Assembly: GCA_003222245.1 (NCBI GenBank)
Contig: QHVH01000001.1
Coordinates: 124,001 to 188,000, forward strand
DNA: 64,000 nucleotides
DNA from: Blastocatellia bacterium AA13
GTDB lineage: Bacteria > Acidobacteriota > Blastocatellia > UBA7656
Direction: 5' to 3'
Under the pieces are notes generated by a model. The model was not told where the DNA came from, searched no databases, and saw only the letters and a list, made by a program, of their open reading frames with translations. Of this stretch, positions 1 to 14,000 are shown piece after piece. Numbering within the stretch: the stretch's first letter is position 1; the number at the start of each line of letters is the position of its first letter. The position numbers were made by a program, and so were the translations under genes.

Positions 1-1
1 A

Positions 2-2080
2 TTTGCTATCGGCGCTCCAGGGTTCACCCTCAAGCTTCCCAATCTCACCTTAGAGTCCGCCGAATTCAACCCTCGATCCGTTCAGTTCGATCTTCTTTTG
101 ATGATGGCGGAAGTCGGCGACAGCCTTAGAGGCAGCTTCGAGTACAGCAGCGACCTGTTCGATCTCGCCTCAATCGAAAGAATGGAGCATCACCTTGTTC
201 GGCTGATTGAAAGTATGCCGCGGTCGCCGGACCGGCCGATTTCGGATTTGCCTATGCTCTCCGGCGCGGAGTTGCTGCAACTCACGCAGGAGTGGAACAG
301 CCCCAGGCGAGAGATCAGCGACTCCGATCTCTTTGTCGAGATGTTCGGCAAACAAGCAACGGTATCAGCAGACGGCGTGTGCGTGTCGTTTAATGGAACG
401 CAATTGACTTACCGAACGGTGTACAGCCTTTCCTGTAGTTTGTCGGGGATGCTGGTCGAAAAAGGATTGCCGTTCGATGGGCTTGCCGGACTATGTATCG
501 AGAGAAGCCCTGAATTCCTGATTGGTATGCTTTCGGTCTTCATGGCCGGCGGAGCCTACGCTCCGTTGGATCCGGAGTATCCCCGGAAGCGAGTGGATTT
601 AATAGTACGCGAAGCGGCGTTGAAGATCGTACTGACCACGAGGCGGCTGGCGAGTCTTTTCAATCCCGATGATGTCGAATTGGTTCTTCTCAACGATCCC
701 GGCGAGTGTTCCCGAGAACCCGGCGTTGAAATCGCAATCCCGCGCCTTGCGGCTGAGAGCCTGGCTTACGTGATTTACACATCCGGCTCGACGGGCGCTC
801 CAAAGGGAGCGATGGTCAACCACGCGGGAATGATCAATCACCTGATCGCGAAGATAGACGATCTTGAAATCGGTTCGGGTGACGTCATAGCCCAGACGGC
901 CTCGCAGTGTTTTGACATTTCGGTATGGCAATTCTTATCAAGCCTTCTGGTTGGAGGGCGCGTCGAGATATTCGACGACGAAACCATCCACAGTCCGGAA
1001 TCGCTCCTCGAAAACGTTAGCGCCCGAGCGGTAACGATTCTTGAAACGGTGCCGTCGATGCTTCGCGCCATCCTCGAGATAGATGAGTCTCAGAGCTCGT
1101 TCGATCCGCTTCGATGGCTGGTGGTGACCGGTGAGAAGCTGCCTCCCGATCTTGTCTCGTCCTGGCTCAATCGGGCTGAAGCCGTACCGGTCATGAACGC
1201 CTATGGACCGACGGAATGCTCCGATGATGTCACTCACTTCAAGACCGTCCGCGGGCATGAGGTAAATTTCGAGAGGACTCCGATAGGCAGAGCGCTTCCA
1301 AACGTGCATCTTTATCCGACGCGGAGCTGCGCCGAATTAGTTCCGGCAGGGCACGCAGGCGAGTTGCATGTCGGCGGCTTATGTCTTGGGCGAGGCTATC
1401 TGAAGAATCCGTCTCTGACGGCCGAGTCGTTTATTCCAAGTCCTTTCGGGGAAGGCGAGCGCTTGTACAGAACGGGCGATCTCGCCCGATATTTACCGGA
1501 CGGCAACATCGATTTCATAGGGAGGGCCGACAAGCAGGTAAAAGTTCGCGGATTTCGGATCGAGCTTGGAGAGATCGAAGCTTGTATATCGAGACACGCC
1601 GATGTGGAGCAGACAGTCGTCCTTGCCCTTACCGGCTCGTCTAATGAGACCCGCCTTGTTGCGTACGTCACAACCAGGAAAAATGCCGCTCTTACGGGCG
1701 AGCAGATTCGAGACTTCCTGCGAGACCTGCTTCCGGAGTACATGGCGCCGCATTCGGTCGTATTTCTCGACAGCTTTCCTCTGACTCCGAACGGCAAGAT
1801 CGATGCGAAGGCCCTTCCTCGCCCGTCGGATATGAAGGAAGGCCGCGCGCGATTCGTGGAACCGGCGGCCGGTCTTGAGCAGGAGCTTGCATCGATTTGG
1901 GCTGAGGTGCTCGGTATCGACAGGATTGGAGTTCTCGATAACTTCTTCGAGCTTGGCGGCGATTCGATCAGCACGATTCGAATCGTTTCACGCGCCGCCC
2001 GGCTCGGATTCTTCATAACCCCAAAACAGATCTTTCAGAATCAAACCGTGCAGGAGCTCGTGCGGCTGTTCGAAGGCGCG
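2..2080 (+). other. Module: C-domain end, A1 (code D-I-W-E-V-T-A-D-D-K), PCP1
   Basis: The first 200 or so bases encode the C-terminal tail of a condensation domain (FDLLL...SLRGSFEYSSDLFD). The adenylation domain has its P-loop (YVIYTSGSTG) near 770-800 and NAYGPTE near 1198-1218. Reading the ten pocket positions from FDISVWQ, ILETVPS, VVTGE, NAYGPTECSDD and the A10 lysine gives D-I-W-E-V-T-A-D-D-K. I do not assign a substrate; E278, D330 and D331 make an acidic pocket that would suit a basic or polar side chain (inference). The carrier motif is LGGDSI, with Ser at 1964-1966; this GGDS version is usual before epimerase or D-accepting C domains. Confidence 0.85.
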
Positions 2081-5000
2081 GCTGCGCTTGATCAACAGAC
2101 AGCGAGGCAGAGATCCGGTTCGCGCAGGAGCCTGCCCGTCCTCAGCGCAGGCACGAAGCGATTCCCGCTGTCGCCGCTCGATGACGGCGAGACGGAGCGA
2201 TTATTGAAGGCGAGGCCGGGAGCTGAGAACGTCTACAGCCTTTCGCCGATGCAGGAAGGCATCCTCTTCCATTCTCTAAGAGCTCGGACGCGCGGTATGT
2301 ATTCGACTGCTTCGGCGTTCCATCTCAACGGCGCGCTCAATCTCGCGGCGTTTCATCAGGCCTGGCAGTCTCTCATAAGCCGCTGCGACGTCCTGCGCAC
2401 CGCAATAGAATGGGATGGTCCAAGTCAACCGGTTCAGATCGTTTATAAACAAATCGATCCCGAGATCATCGAGGAAAATCCGTCGGCGGCTGCTGAGCTG
2501 AAAGAGCCGCGGCGCGATGCGTTGGATCAGGAGCTTGATTCGCAGTTCGATCTTTCAAAGCCCCCGCTTTTCAGAGTTCGTTTGAGCCGCATCGCCGATG
2601 AACGGTACGAGATGACGCTCGCGGCTCATCACATCCTGATGGATGGTTGGGGGCTCGCGGTTTTGGTTCGCGAGCTGTTTTCGTTGTATGAAGATTCGCT
2701 GCTCGGCCGCTTGAATCAAGCCGCTGCTCTTCCTCAGTATGCCGACTATATTGGGTGGCTCCAGAAGCAGGATCAGAACCGCGCCGCGGACTACTGGGGC
2801 CGAAAGCTTGCAGGCGTTGGACCGGCCCTGACGATCTCCGACCGCGAAGTTCGGGGAATTGACGAGGTCGAGGGACACGCCCGAGAGAAAGCCGCTGTTT
2901 CCGCGGAGGTCAAATCGAAGCTCGAAGATTTCTCGAGGCGGAATAGGCTGACCCTGAACACGGTGACTGAAGGCGCATTCGCGATATTGCTCGGTCTATG
3001 GTCATCCAGATCGGATGTTATGTTCGGCGCCGTAACATCGGGGCGCCCTGCGAGCCTGGAGGGCGTCGATAGAATTGTCGGCTTGTTCATCAACACTCTT
3101 CCCGTCGCCGTCAGCGTGTCGCCCGCGGCTCGGCTCATCGAGTGGCTCAACGAGCTTCAGAATGAGCAACTGGAGATAAGGGATTTCGAGCATACTCCGC
3201 TTGCGGAGATAAAGAAGTGGGCGGGCGTAGGCGGCAGCGAGGAATTATTCGACATTATCTTCGTGTTCGAGAATTTTCCCGTCGAGCAGTCGCTCACAGC
3301 TCAGGCGACGAGCCTCGACGTAAGGCACATCCGCACAAAAGCCAGGAGCCATTACGGGCTCGCCGCGATCTTCACCCCCGCGTTGGATGGTCTTGAGATC
3401 GAAGTTGTCTACGATCCAAACCGATACGAGCGCGATCGAATACGCGTCCTGCTCCGCCAGCTCGTGACGCTGATTGGATCGATCGCAAATAATTCGGCAC
3501 GCAATCCCGAAGCGTGCATCGGTGAGCTGAGCGTCCTAGATGACACTGAGCGATCTCACATTATCCACGAATGGAACAGGAATGAGGCTTCAAATCCTTC
3601 AGAGTGCGTGCATGAGCTTTTTACGAAACAAGCCCGCCGCACCGCAAAGGGGATTGCCGTTCAATGCGGCAGCGAAACATTGACTTACGACGAAATCGAC
3701 AAGCGATCAAACAGGGTTGCGAACCTCTTGAAGCGCTCCGGAGTCGGCCGCGGTCAAAGAATTGGGATATATCTGAATCATAGCCCGCACATGCCGGTCG
3801 CGGTACTCGGTGTTTTGAAATCGGGAGCAGCTTACGTGCCTTTTGAACCCGCGCATCCGCTCGAGAGAAACAGGTTCATTCTGGAAGACGCAGGCGTCGA
3901 AATCGTCCTGAGCGAGCAAATCCTGGAGAGGGATCTGTCGGGAACCGGCCTGAGAGTAATCAGTCTGGATGGCAATGCGGGCCTGACAAACGACGAATAT
4001 GACTTGAGCTCGGAGAGCGAAGAGCCGGTCGATTCGGGAGCAACGCCTGAAGATCTCGCCTACGTCATTTATACCTCCGGATCGACCGGACGTCCGAAGG
4101 GCGTGAAGATACAGCATAAGACGCTCACGAACTATATCTCGTGGGCACGGCGCGTCTATTCCGAAGGCGACAGCCTCTCCTACGCGGTTTATTCATCTCT
4201 GGCATTTGATCTGACGGTCACCTCGATATTCACGCCGCTTGTGACTGGTGGCAAAGTGGTCATCTATCCCAAACGTGGAAGCTGGCCCGTTATAATCGAT
4301 GTCATCGCCGACAACGCGGTGGATGTTCTAAAGCTGACTCCGAGCCACCTTGCACTCATACGAGATAGAAACAATCAGGACAGCCGCATCAAGAAGCTGA
4401 TCGTCGGGGGTGAAGCTTTAGGGTTGGAGCTCGCCGAAGACATCTTCAACACTTTTGGTCGGGCGGTTCGCATCTACAACGAATATGGACCCACCGAAGC
4501 AACCGTCGGCTGCATGATTTATGAGCTCAGGCCGGGTATCGATCGAGGCCCAACCGTACCGATCGGTAGACCCGCTTCCAATACACAGATCTACCTGCTG
4601 AACGAGGCGCTCAATCCGGTAGGCGACTATGCGGCGGGCGAGATATTCATATCCGGCGCGGGCCTGGCCGCGGGCTATCTGAACAGAGACGATCTTACTT
4701 CCGAGCGATTCATAGAGAATCCGTTTTCTCCGGGCCAACTCATGTATCGCACCGGCGATCTTGGGAGACGGATCGACGGAACGCTCGAATATCTGGGCCG
4801 AAAAGACGAGCAGGTCAAATTTCACGGCTATAGAGTCGAGTTGAACGAGATCAGGGCCAACCTTCTGGAATACGATCCGATTACGGATGCCGCGGTGCTT
4901 GTGGGCGAGGACGAAGGCGGAAACGAAGCCTTAGTCGCTTACTGTGTTTCGGAATCGGAGCTCGACCCGACGGCGCTTCGGGAGTTCCTGAAGGACCGGC

Positions 5001-8000
5001 TGATCGAAGAGACGATCCCCACCGCATTCGTTCATCTCGCCAGTCTCCCATTGACCATCAATGGAAAAGTGGATCGCGAAGCGCTCAAGTCCATCGGAAT
5101 ATCGAAGGCTGAGCGTAAAGGCGAATCGGTCGCTCTCGGGTTCATCGAAGAGATCATCGCGCAGATTTGGGCGGAAGCACTGGCAACCGATTCATCGATC
5201 GATCCCACCGACGGCTTCTACCGTCTCGGCGGCAATGACGATCTCGCCGATAAAGCCATCGATGAAATCAACGCCGCATTTCAGACGGCATTGACGCGTG
5301 ACAGCCTTGTCGCGGGACGAACTCTAAGGAGCCTGTCCCTTGAAATAAATCGGGCCACCTCCGATTCCGATGATCCATCGGACCAGGCAACCGTCGGCGA
5401 AAGCGGGCGCGTAGTCGGGTCTCAGTCGACAAGGACCATTGCGCTTTCACCGATCGAAGAACTTCTGAGCACGGCATGGTCGAACACACTCGGAATAAAG
5501 AACCCCGCTCTCGAAGACAACTTTTTCGAGAAGGGCGGCCATTCCCTGATGGTCACGCGGCTGGTGTCCAGAATCAGGAACCTGCTTCAGATAGAAGTGC
5601 CGCTGCAGTGGGTCTTTGAGGCGCCGACCATCTCCGCTCTTGCCAGAAAGCTATCCGAAGAAGGGCTCTCATCGCTCTCTCGCCTGATTCCAGCGATTAG
5701 GCGAGCACCGCGAGAAAAAGGTTCCGAGTTGTCCTACGCGCAGCGCCGATTGTGGTTTCTCGCCCAAATGGAGCCTGATTCAGCGGCGTACAACATACCG
5801 GGCGCCGTCAGGATTCGAGGCCGGATCAATATTGCCTCGCTCGAATCCGCGATGAATGAGATTATCCGGCGGCACGAAAATCTTCGGAGCAGCTTCATTG
5901 CAATAGAGGATGAGCCTCTGCAGGTTATACAGAATCATCTTCGAGTAAACATCCGCCTGATTAATCTTGAGCCTCTGAGCGTTGATGTACGCGAGAACGC
6001 CGCGTCAGAGCTTATGCGGTCGGAGGCTTCACGTCACTTTGATCTGACGGCGCCGCCGCTCCTGCGCGCGTTTCTGCTTACGCTGACAGAGGACGACCGA
6101 ATATTGCTGCTGAACATGCATCACGTAATCAGCGACGGCTGGTCGCTCGGCGTACTGCTGCGCGAGCTTAAGTCTCTCTACTATTCGTTTGCGGGAGGCG
6201 TTCAATCGGCGCTGGATGAGATCGAGATTCAATATGTCGACTACGCTGTCTGGCAAAGAGACTGGCTGGCTGAAGAACTGATCGAGAGCGAGGTGTCGTT
6301 CTGGAAGCCGCGGCTTGACGGCTTCGATTCAGTGATTCAGTTGCCCGCGGACAGGCCCCGACCGAGGATTCAGAGCCTAAAGGGCGCGGTATATACAAGC
6401 GCGCTGCCTGTATCTCTAACTGTTCCGGTCACGGACCTCAAGCACAAAGAAGGCGTGACGCTGTTCATGGTAATGACCGCGGCTTTTGGCGCGCTCTTGA
6501 GCAGGCTTTGTTCCAAAGACAGGTTGACCGTCGGCTCGCCGATCGCGAATCGAACCGTTTCGGAGCTTGAGGGCCTGATCGGATTCTTCGCCAATACGCT
6601 GGTGCTCAACATCGATCTCTCCGGACGGCCGACTTTTCACGACCTGCTCTCGCGGGTTCGCCGGGCTGCGATCGAGGCCTATCGCCACAAGGAGCTTCCG
6701 TTCGAACTGCTGGTCGAGCGATTGAACCCCGAAAGAGACCTCAGTGTGAATCCGCTGTTCCAGGTCATGCTCGTTCTACAGGACCATTATGGCGAAGAGC
6801 TGAAATGGCCCGATCTCGATCTCACGGTCCTTCGACGAGATACATCAACCGCCAAATTCGATTTAACGCTTTTTGTCGAAGAGACAGACGACCGGTTGCT
6901 CACGTCCATCGAATACAACTCGGACATTTTCGATAGGGCATCCATTAAGCGAATAGCGGACCAATTCAGCACATTGATGTTGAACCTGACGACGAATCCC
7001 GCGGCGCCCGTCTCCGAACTACCGTTGTTGGCAGAGGCCCAGCAGCACCAAATTGTCTATGAATGGAACGACTCCGCGGTCGCACCGGATGAGGCTTCCT
7101 TTACGGATCTCTTCGAAGAACAGGCACGGCTTAGGCGCGACGCAATTGCCGCAAGCGCGGGTGACTTCAGCGTGTCGTATCGGGAACTGTGCGCGCGAGC
7201 GGATTATCTGTCGGGCCTCTTGCGCGATAACGGCGTTGGTCCCGAGATAATCGTCGGCGTCTGCATGGAGCGGGGCATCTCGACTCTGATTGCGATGCTT
7301 GCGATCTTGAAATCCGGCGGCGTCTATCTTCCCATCGATCCTGAGTACCCCGACCACAGGCTCACGGCTGTCCAAAGAGATTCCCAGCCGGCGGTGCTCA
7401 TCGGCGAAGCTCAAACCCTGTCCAGATTCACGGGGTTCAGCGGCGCGAGGATATCGATTGAGGATCCGGCATCTCTTGATGGGGTTCAACCGGAATCGAG
7501 CGGCCAGCCACTACAGCATCCACATCGGCTCGCGTACATAATCTACACTTCAGGGTCCACCGGCGTTCCGAAGGGAGCGATAGTCGAAGAGCGCGGAATG
7601 GTCAATCACCTGAGGGCCAAAGTAGCGGACCTCGGCCTCAACGGCGACGATGTAGTAGCTCAAACCGCGCCGCAGTCTTTCGACATTTCAATATGGCAGT
7701 TTCTTTCTCCGCTTCTGGTCGGCGGACGTGTGTCGATCATAGCGACGGAGATCGTCAAGGCAGGCCTGTTAAAGACAGCCATCGAACACAATGTCACGAT
7801 CCTCGAGGTGGTGCCGTCGTTGTTGCAGTCGATCATCGGCGAATTGGCTTATTCCTCTACAACGCATGTCCCATATTTATTTTTAAGATGGCTGCTTGTG
7901 ACCGGCGAAGCGCTGCCGCCCGCGTTGTGTTCGGATTGGCTCGACCTCTATCCGTCCATTCCGCTTCTCAATGCCTACGGCCCGACCGAGTGCTCGGACG

Positions 8001-11000
8001 ACGTGTCGCATCACCCCGTGTACAGAACCCCTGAATCGAGCCAGCCCGCCGCTGCTATCGGTAGGCCGGTGTTGAACACGCGGCTTTATGTGCTCGATGC
8101 TTCACTCGGTATCGCGCCGATTCGCGCCTTTGGCGAACTGTTCGCCGGTGGGATGGGTGTCGGTCGAGGCTACCTCGAACGGCCCGACAAAACCGCGGAG
8201 GCATTCATCCCTGATCCTTTCGCCGAAGAACTCGGCGGCAGGTTGTACAGGACCGGTGATCTCGCCAGGCTGGATCCGGACGGCAATATCGATTTCGTCG
8301 GCCGTATCGATGGACAGGTCAAAATTCGCGGGCATCGCATAGAGCTGGGTGAAATCGAGTCGGCGATCTCTAGTCATCCGGCAATCAGGGAAGCTGTCGT
8401 CTCAGTCGATGGAGCAGGCGATAGAGCCCGGCTTGCCGCTTACTTCGTTATTGAGCCGGCCAGCCTGTTGACCGCGAGCGATGTCAACGCATTCTTGAAG
8501 GATCGCCTGCCTGGCTACATGTTGCCGTCCGCTTATATCGAACTCGAGACGATCCCGCTGACCGCCCACGGTAAGGTGGATCGAAGAGCGCTGCCGGCTC
8601 CTGTCTTTCAGAGCGCCTCGAAGATATTCGAAGCTCCGCTGTCGCCCATCGCGGAGATGCTCACGGGAATTTGGAGTGAATCGCTCCGACTCACGAACAT
8701 CGCTCCTGACGACAACTTCTTTGAGCTTGGCGGACACTCTCTGCTTGCGACGCAGGTTGTCTCCAGAATCAAACGTGCATTCTCAATCGAAGTGCCTCTC
8801 AGGAGCATATTCGAATATCCCACGATCAAGACCCTGGCCGGATTCATCGAAAACGATTCGCAAAATAGAGGCAGCGAAACCGCGCCGTCGATCGGCAAGC
8901 GGACAAATAATTCGAATCCGCCTCTTTCATTTGCGCAGGAGAGGCTCTGGTTCCTGGATAAATTTGAGCCGCAAAACCCTGCATACAACCTGATGGTAGC
9001 GGTTCGCGTTCGTGGAGATCTCAATCACCTCGCTCTTGGCCAGGCGGTCGCCGAAATAATCAGAAGACATGAAGTGCTGCGAACGGGCTTCGTTCTCGAC
9101 GATGTCGTCGGGCCGCTTCAAGTCATCTCAAACGAAAGCCCCGTCTTTATAGACGCAATAGACCTAACGGCGTTCGACGACGCAGCCGCCGAAGCCGAAG
9201 CGACGACAATAATGGCAGCCGACGCTGATCGAGGCTTCGATCTGAGCAAGCCGACGCTCCTGCGGGTGAAAGCGCTGAAGCTCAAAGACGACGAGAGCCT
9301 CATCGTTCTCACGATGCATCACATCGTGGGCGACGGCTGGTCGCTTGGAATTTGGGCGCGCGAGCTGCGGGCGATCTACGAGGCATATGTTGCCGGGTTC
9401 GCCTCTCCGCTTGAGGAGCCGCGGATTCAATACGCGGATTTCGCGGTGTGGCAGCGCGAGTGGCTTCAGGGAGAGACTCTTGAAACTCAACTGCGATATT
9501 GGCGAGAGCATCTGAGGTCGCCGCCGGTCATCGAGCTTCCGACCGACCGCCCGAGACCGGATTTGAGAACGGCTGACGGAGGCGTCGTCAGGTTTTCCTT
9601 CGGCGAAGGATTGACATCGCAGCTCAGACTCACCAGCAGACGCGAGCACGTGACGCTCTTCATGACGCTGCTTGCAGGATTAAACACCCTCTTCTACAGA
9701 TACAGCGGCCAGGAAGATGTCGTCGTTGGGACGCCGATCGCCAACAGAAACCGCGAGGAAATCGAGGATCTGATCGGCTTCTTTGTGAACACGCTGGCGA
9801 TCAGGACGAAGCTGAACGGGAACCCGGATTTTAGAACGCTTCTCGGTCGAATCCGCGAGCTGACTCTCGGAGCTTATGCTCATCAGGACGTTCCCTTTGA
9901 GCGACTGGTCGAAGAACTCGATACCGCTCGGGATTTGAGCCGGACACCGCTATTTCAAGTGATGCTCGTGCTGCAAAACGCTCAGGTGGATCTGCCGCAT
10001 CTGGGCGGCGCCACAGTCGAGGCGATTGAGGCCCCCAATGCCGCGGCGAAATTTGATCTATCGATGATCCTGACCGAACGCGGCGAGATCATCGAAGGCG
10101 AAGTAGAATACAGCACGGACATCTTCGAAGCCGATACCATTGAGCGATTCGCGGCGCACTACATTCGCTTGCTTGAGCAGGCCGCGGCGGCGCCCGCCGT
10201 TCGCATCTCCGAGTATTCGCTTCTAACAGCCGCTGAACACGACCAACTGCTGATCGATTGGAATTCAACCGAGTTCGAATCGAGGCAGGATCTCTGCATT
10301 AATCAACTGATCGAAGAGCAGGCGGGCAGGACGCCCGACGCCATCGCCGTAGTTCACGGAGACTCCCGGATCAGTTATTCCATGTTGTCGAGCAGATCGA
10401 ATATGCTCGCGCGATACCTGCGGCGCAAAGGCGTCGGACCGGAGAGCCGTGTCGGGATTATGATGCGCCGTTCGGCCGATCTTATCCTTGGAATTCTCGC
10501 CGTGCTGAAGGCCGGCGGCGCCTACGTTCCTCTTGATCCGAACTATCCCGAGAATCGCGTCAGGTTCATGCTTGACGACAGCGGAGCCGAGCTTCTCCTG
10601 ACTGACAGCGAGAGCGCGATCGCTGGAATCAAGAAGACCGCCCAGGTCTCATTAGCCCAGACCTCGGATATTTGGAGCGAAGCCGCGAACCCACTCGATC
10701 TCGCGGTGAGCCCGCGCAATCTTGCCTACTTGATCTATACATCGGGCTCAACGGGTATTCCGAAAGGCGTTGCCATCGAACACAGGAGCGCCGCGGTTTT
10801 CCTGCAGTGGGCCGTCAAAGAATTTAGCCGCGCCGAACTCGACGCCGTGCTTGCCTCGACATCGATATGCTTCGACCTGTCTGTCTTTGAAATGTTCGCG
10901 CCTCTGACTTGCGGCGGCCGCGTCCTCGTTTTGGAGAATGCTCTGGCCCTTGCCGATTCCGATGCGGCCCACGAAGCCACTCTGATCAACACCGTTCCAT

Positions 11001-14000
11001 CAGCGATAGCTGAATTAGCTGGACAGGGAAGGATCCCCAACAGCATCGCTACGATCAATCTTGCGGGCGAAGCTCTGAAGACCGCGCTCGTTGAAAAGCT
11101 CTATGCGACGACCTCGGCGCGAGATGTAGTCAATCTCTACGGTCCGAGCGAGTACACAACTTACTCGACCTTCACGAGGATCAGCAGGGGCGCCGAAGTT
11201 ACGATCGGAAGGCCGGTCGGAGCGGCTCAGATCTACGTCCTCGATGAATTCGGCGGCGAGCTTCCGGTCAATATTCCAGGAGACCTGCACGTTGCCGGAA
11301 TGGGATTGGCCAGAGGCTATTTCGACCGTCCGGAACTGACCGCCGAAAGGTTCCTGCCAAATCCGTTCGCGGGAGACGGAGCTCGCATGTACAAGACCGG
11401 AGACGCGGTCCGCTACCAACGCGGCGGAGAGATCGAGTACATCGGACGGCAGGATTATCAGGTTAAGATCCGAGGCCATCGAATCGAGCTCGGCGAAGTA
11501 GAAGCGAATCTCTGCCATCATCCCTCCGTCAAATCGGCCGCCGTCATCGCTCAGGACGGCAGCCTCTCGCCGGGAATAAAAATATTGATAGCGCATTGCG
11601 AGCCGAACGCAGGCGCTCGCATCGATTCCGCCGAGATCAAGGCATACCTGAGGGCGCGAGTGCCGGAATTCATGATTCCGTCGGTGATATCGCCTATCGA
11701 AGCCCTGCCGCTTACGCCGAACGGCAAGGTTGATCGCCGAGCGCTGACGGAGCTCGCGGTCAGCTTCGAACACTCCGAATCTGAGTACCAGGCGCCGGTC
11801 AGGGACATCGAAAAGCGCATAACGGACATTTGGAAGGAGGTTCTCGGGAAGGAACGAATCGGCGTGCACGATAACTTCTTCGACGTGGGCGGCCACTCGC
11901 TATTGCTTGCGCGAGTGCACGGAAAGCTGTCGAGAATAGTAGACAATCCGCCAAAGCTCATCGACCTCTTCCGATACCCGAGCATTCATAGTTTGGCGGC
12001 TTACCTCGAACCCGAATCCCCGCGTTTGCAAATCGCAACGCAAACCAACCAATACGCAGCCGCGACGGAGCGAGTATCGGCGAACAACAACGGCGACGTA
12101 GCGATCATAGGAATGGCCGGACGTTTTCCGGGCGCCCGCAACATCAACGAATTCTGGCGCAACATCAGCGGCGGCGTTGAGTCGGTGACCTTCTTTTCCG
12201 ACGAGGAGGTACTGGCATCGGGCGTCGGTCCCGAACTGCTGTCGAATCCCAATTACGTCAAAGCGGAAGCCGTTATGGAAGGCGCGGAGCTGTTCGACGC
12301 GAAGTTCTTCGGGTACACGCCCAGAGAAGCGGAAATCATGGACCCGCAGCACCGCCATTTTCTCGAGTGCGCGTGGGAGGCCCTTGAAAACGCGGGCTAT
12401 GACGCTTCGAGGTATCAAGGGCCGATCGGCGTCTTTGCAGGCGTAAGCATGAGTTCGTATCTCGCGCCTCTTTATCTCAACCCGGAACTGGCGGAGAGCT
12501 ACGGCTTGTTGCAGGTGCGAATCGGCAACGGGTTGGACTTCGTTCCCACGCGAGTCTCTTACAAACTCAATCTCCGAGGTCCAAGCGTCAACGTGCAGAC
12601 GGCATGCTCCACCTCTTTGGTCGCCGCGCACCTCGCCTACAAGAGCCTTCTGGCGGGCGAGTGCGATATGGCAATGGCCGGAGGAGTATCGGTCAGCGGC
12701 GATCATAACAAGGGATACATCTACACTGAGGGCGGAGTGAATTCGCCTGACGGCCATTGCCGCGCCTTCGATGCGCGGGCGGCGGGCACACTCGACGGCA
12801 ACGGCGTCGGAATCGTTGTATTGAAGCGACTCGCGGATGCGCTCGCCGACCGAGACCACATATATGCGGTCATCAAGGGTTCCGCCATAAATAACGATGG
12901 CTTGAATAAGGTCGGATACACGGCGCCAAGCTCCGACGGTCAGGCCGAAGCTATAAGACGCGCTCAAAGCGCGGCCGGCGTCGAGGCCGGATCAATCAGT
13001 TATATTGAAGCCCATGGAACGGCTACAATTCTCGGCGATCCAATCGAGCTCGCGGGATTGAATCAGGCGTTTGAACACGCCGCGAACGGAGATCACTACT
13101 GCGCGCTCGGCTCGGTCAAGACCAACATAGGCCATCTCGACGCGGCGGCCGGCGTGACCGGCCTGATCAAAACCGCGCTCGCGCTTCATCACGAACAGAT
13201 TCCGCCGAGCCTTCATTTTGAAACGCCGAACCCTAATCTCAACATTGACGGAAGCGCCTTCTATGTAAACACCGAGCTTAAGGAATGGCAGCCTCTCAAC
13301 GGCGTGCGGCGCGCCGGCGTGAGCTCATTCGGTATCGGGGGCACCAACGCGCACGTGATACTGGAAGAAGCGCCCTCATTCGAGCGCCGGCGCGATGAAC
13401 GAGATATTCAGCTCATCGTGCTCTCGGCAAAAACGGCCGATGCCCTCGAAGCCGCGACCGGCAATCTTGCAGATCATCTTATGACGTCCCAAAGCCTTCA
13501 TCTGGGCGATGTCGCTTTTACTTTGCAGATGGGCCGTGAAGCATTCGACTACCGGAGAGTAGCCATAGGACGTAGTGCGGACGAAGTAGCTGCCGCGCTT
13601 GCAAGCGGGCGATTTGCTTCTCGAAAGGCGGACAGAACAAATGCGCCGGTAGCGTTCATTTTCCCGGGAGGCGGCTCTCAGTTCGTAAACATGGGCTGGG
13701 AGCTATATCAGAAAGAGCCGATCTATCGGCAGGCGGTCGACTATTGCTCGGAACTCCTGCTTGGGCTCGAATCCTACGACATCAGAGACATCCTGTACCC
13801 CAATGATGAGAACGAGCTTGCGATGTCCAGGATGAAGCAGACGACCTACGGCCTGCCTGCTCTCTTCATCGTTGAATACGCGATGGCGAGGATGTGGATA
13901 TCCTGGGGCGTCGCACCGTGCGCAATGATAGGTCATAGTCTGGGCGAATACACGGCGGCATGCGTATCAGGAGTGCTTTCGGTCGAGGACGCTCTCGCGC

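Noticed and set aside
11900-12967. 355-codon reverse frame inside the megasynthase, and similar frames at 11015-11896 and 7019-7489
   Set aside because: These are shadows of a GC-rich gene; the forward frame has intact A, PCP and KS motifs throughout.
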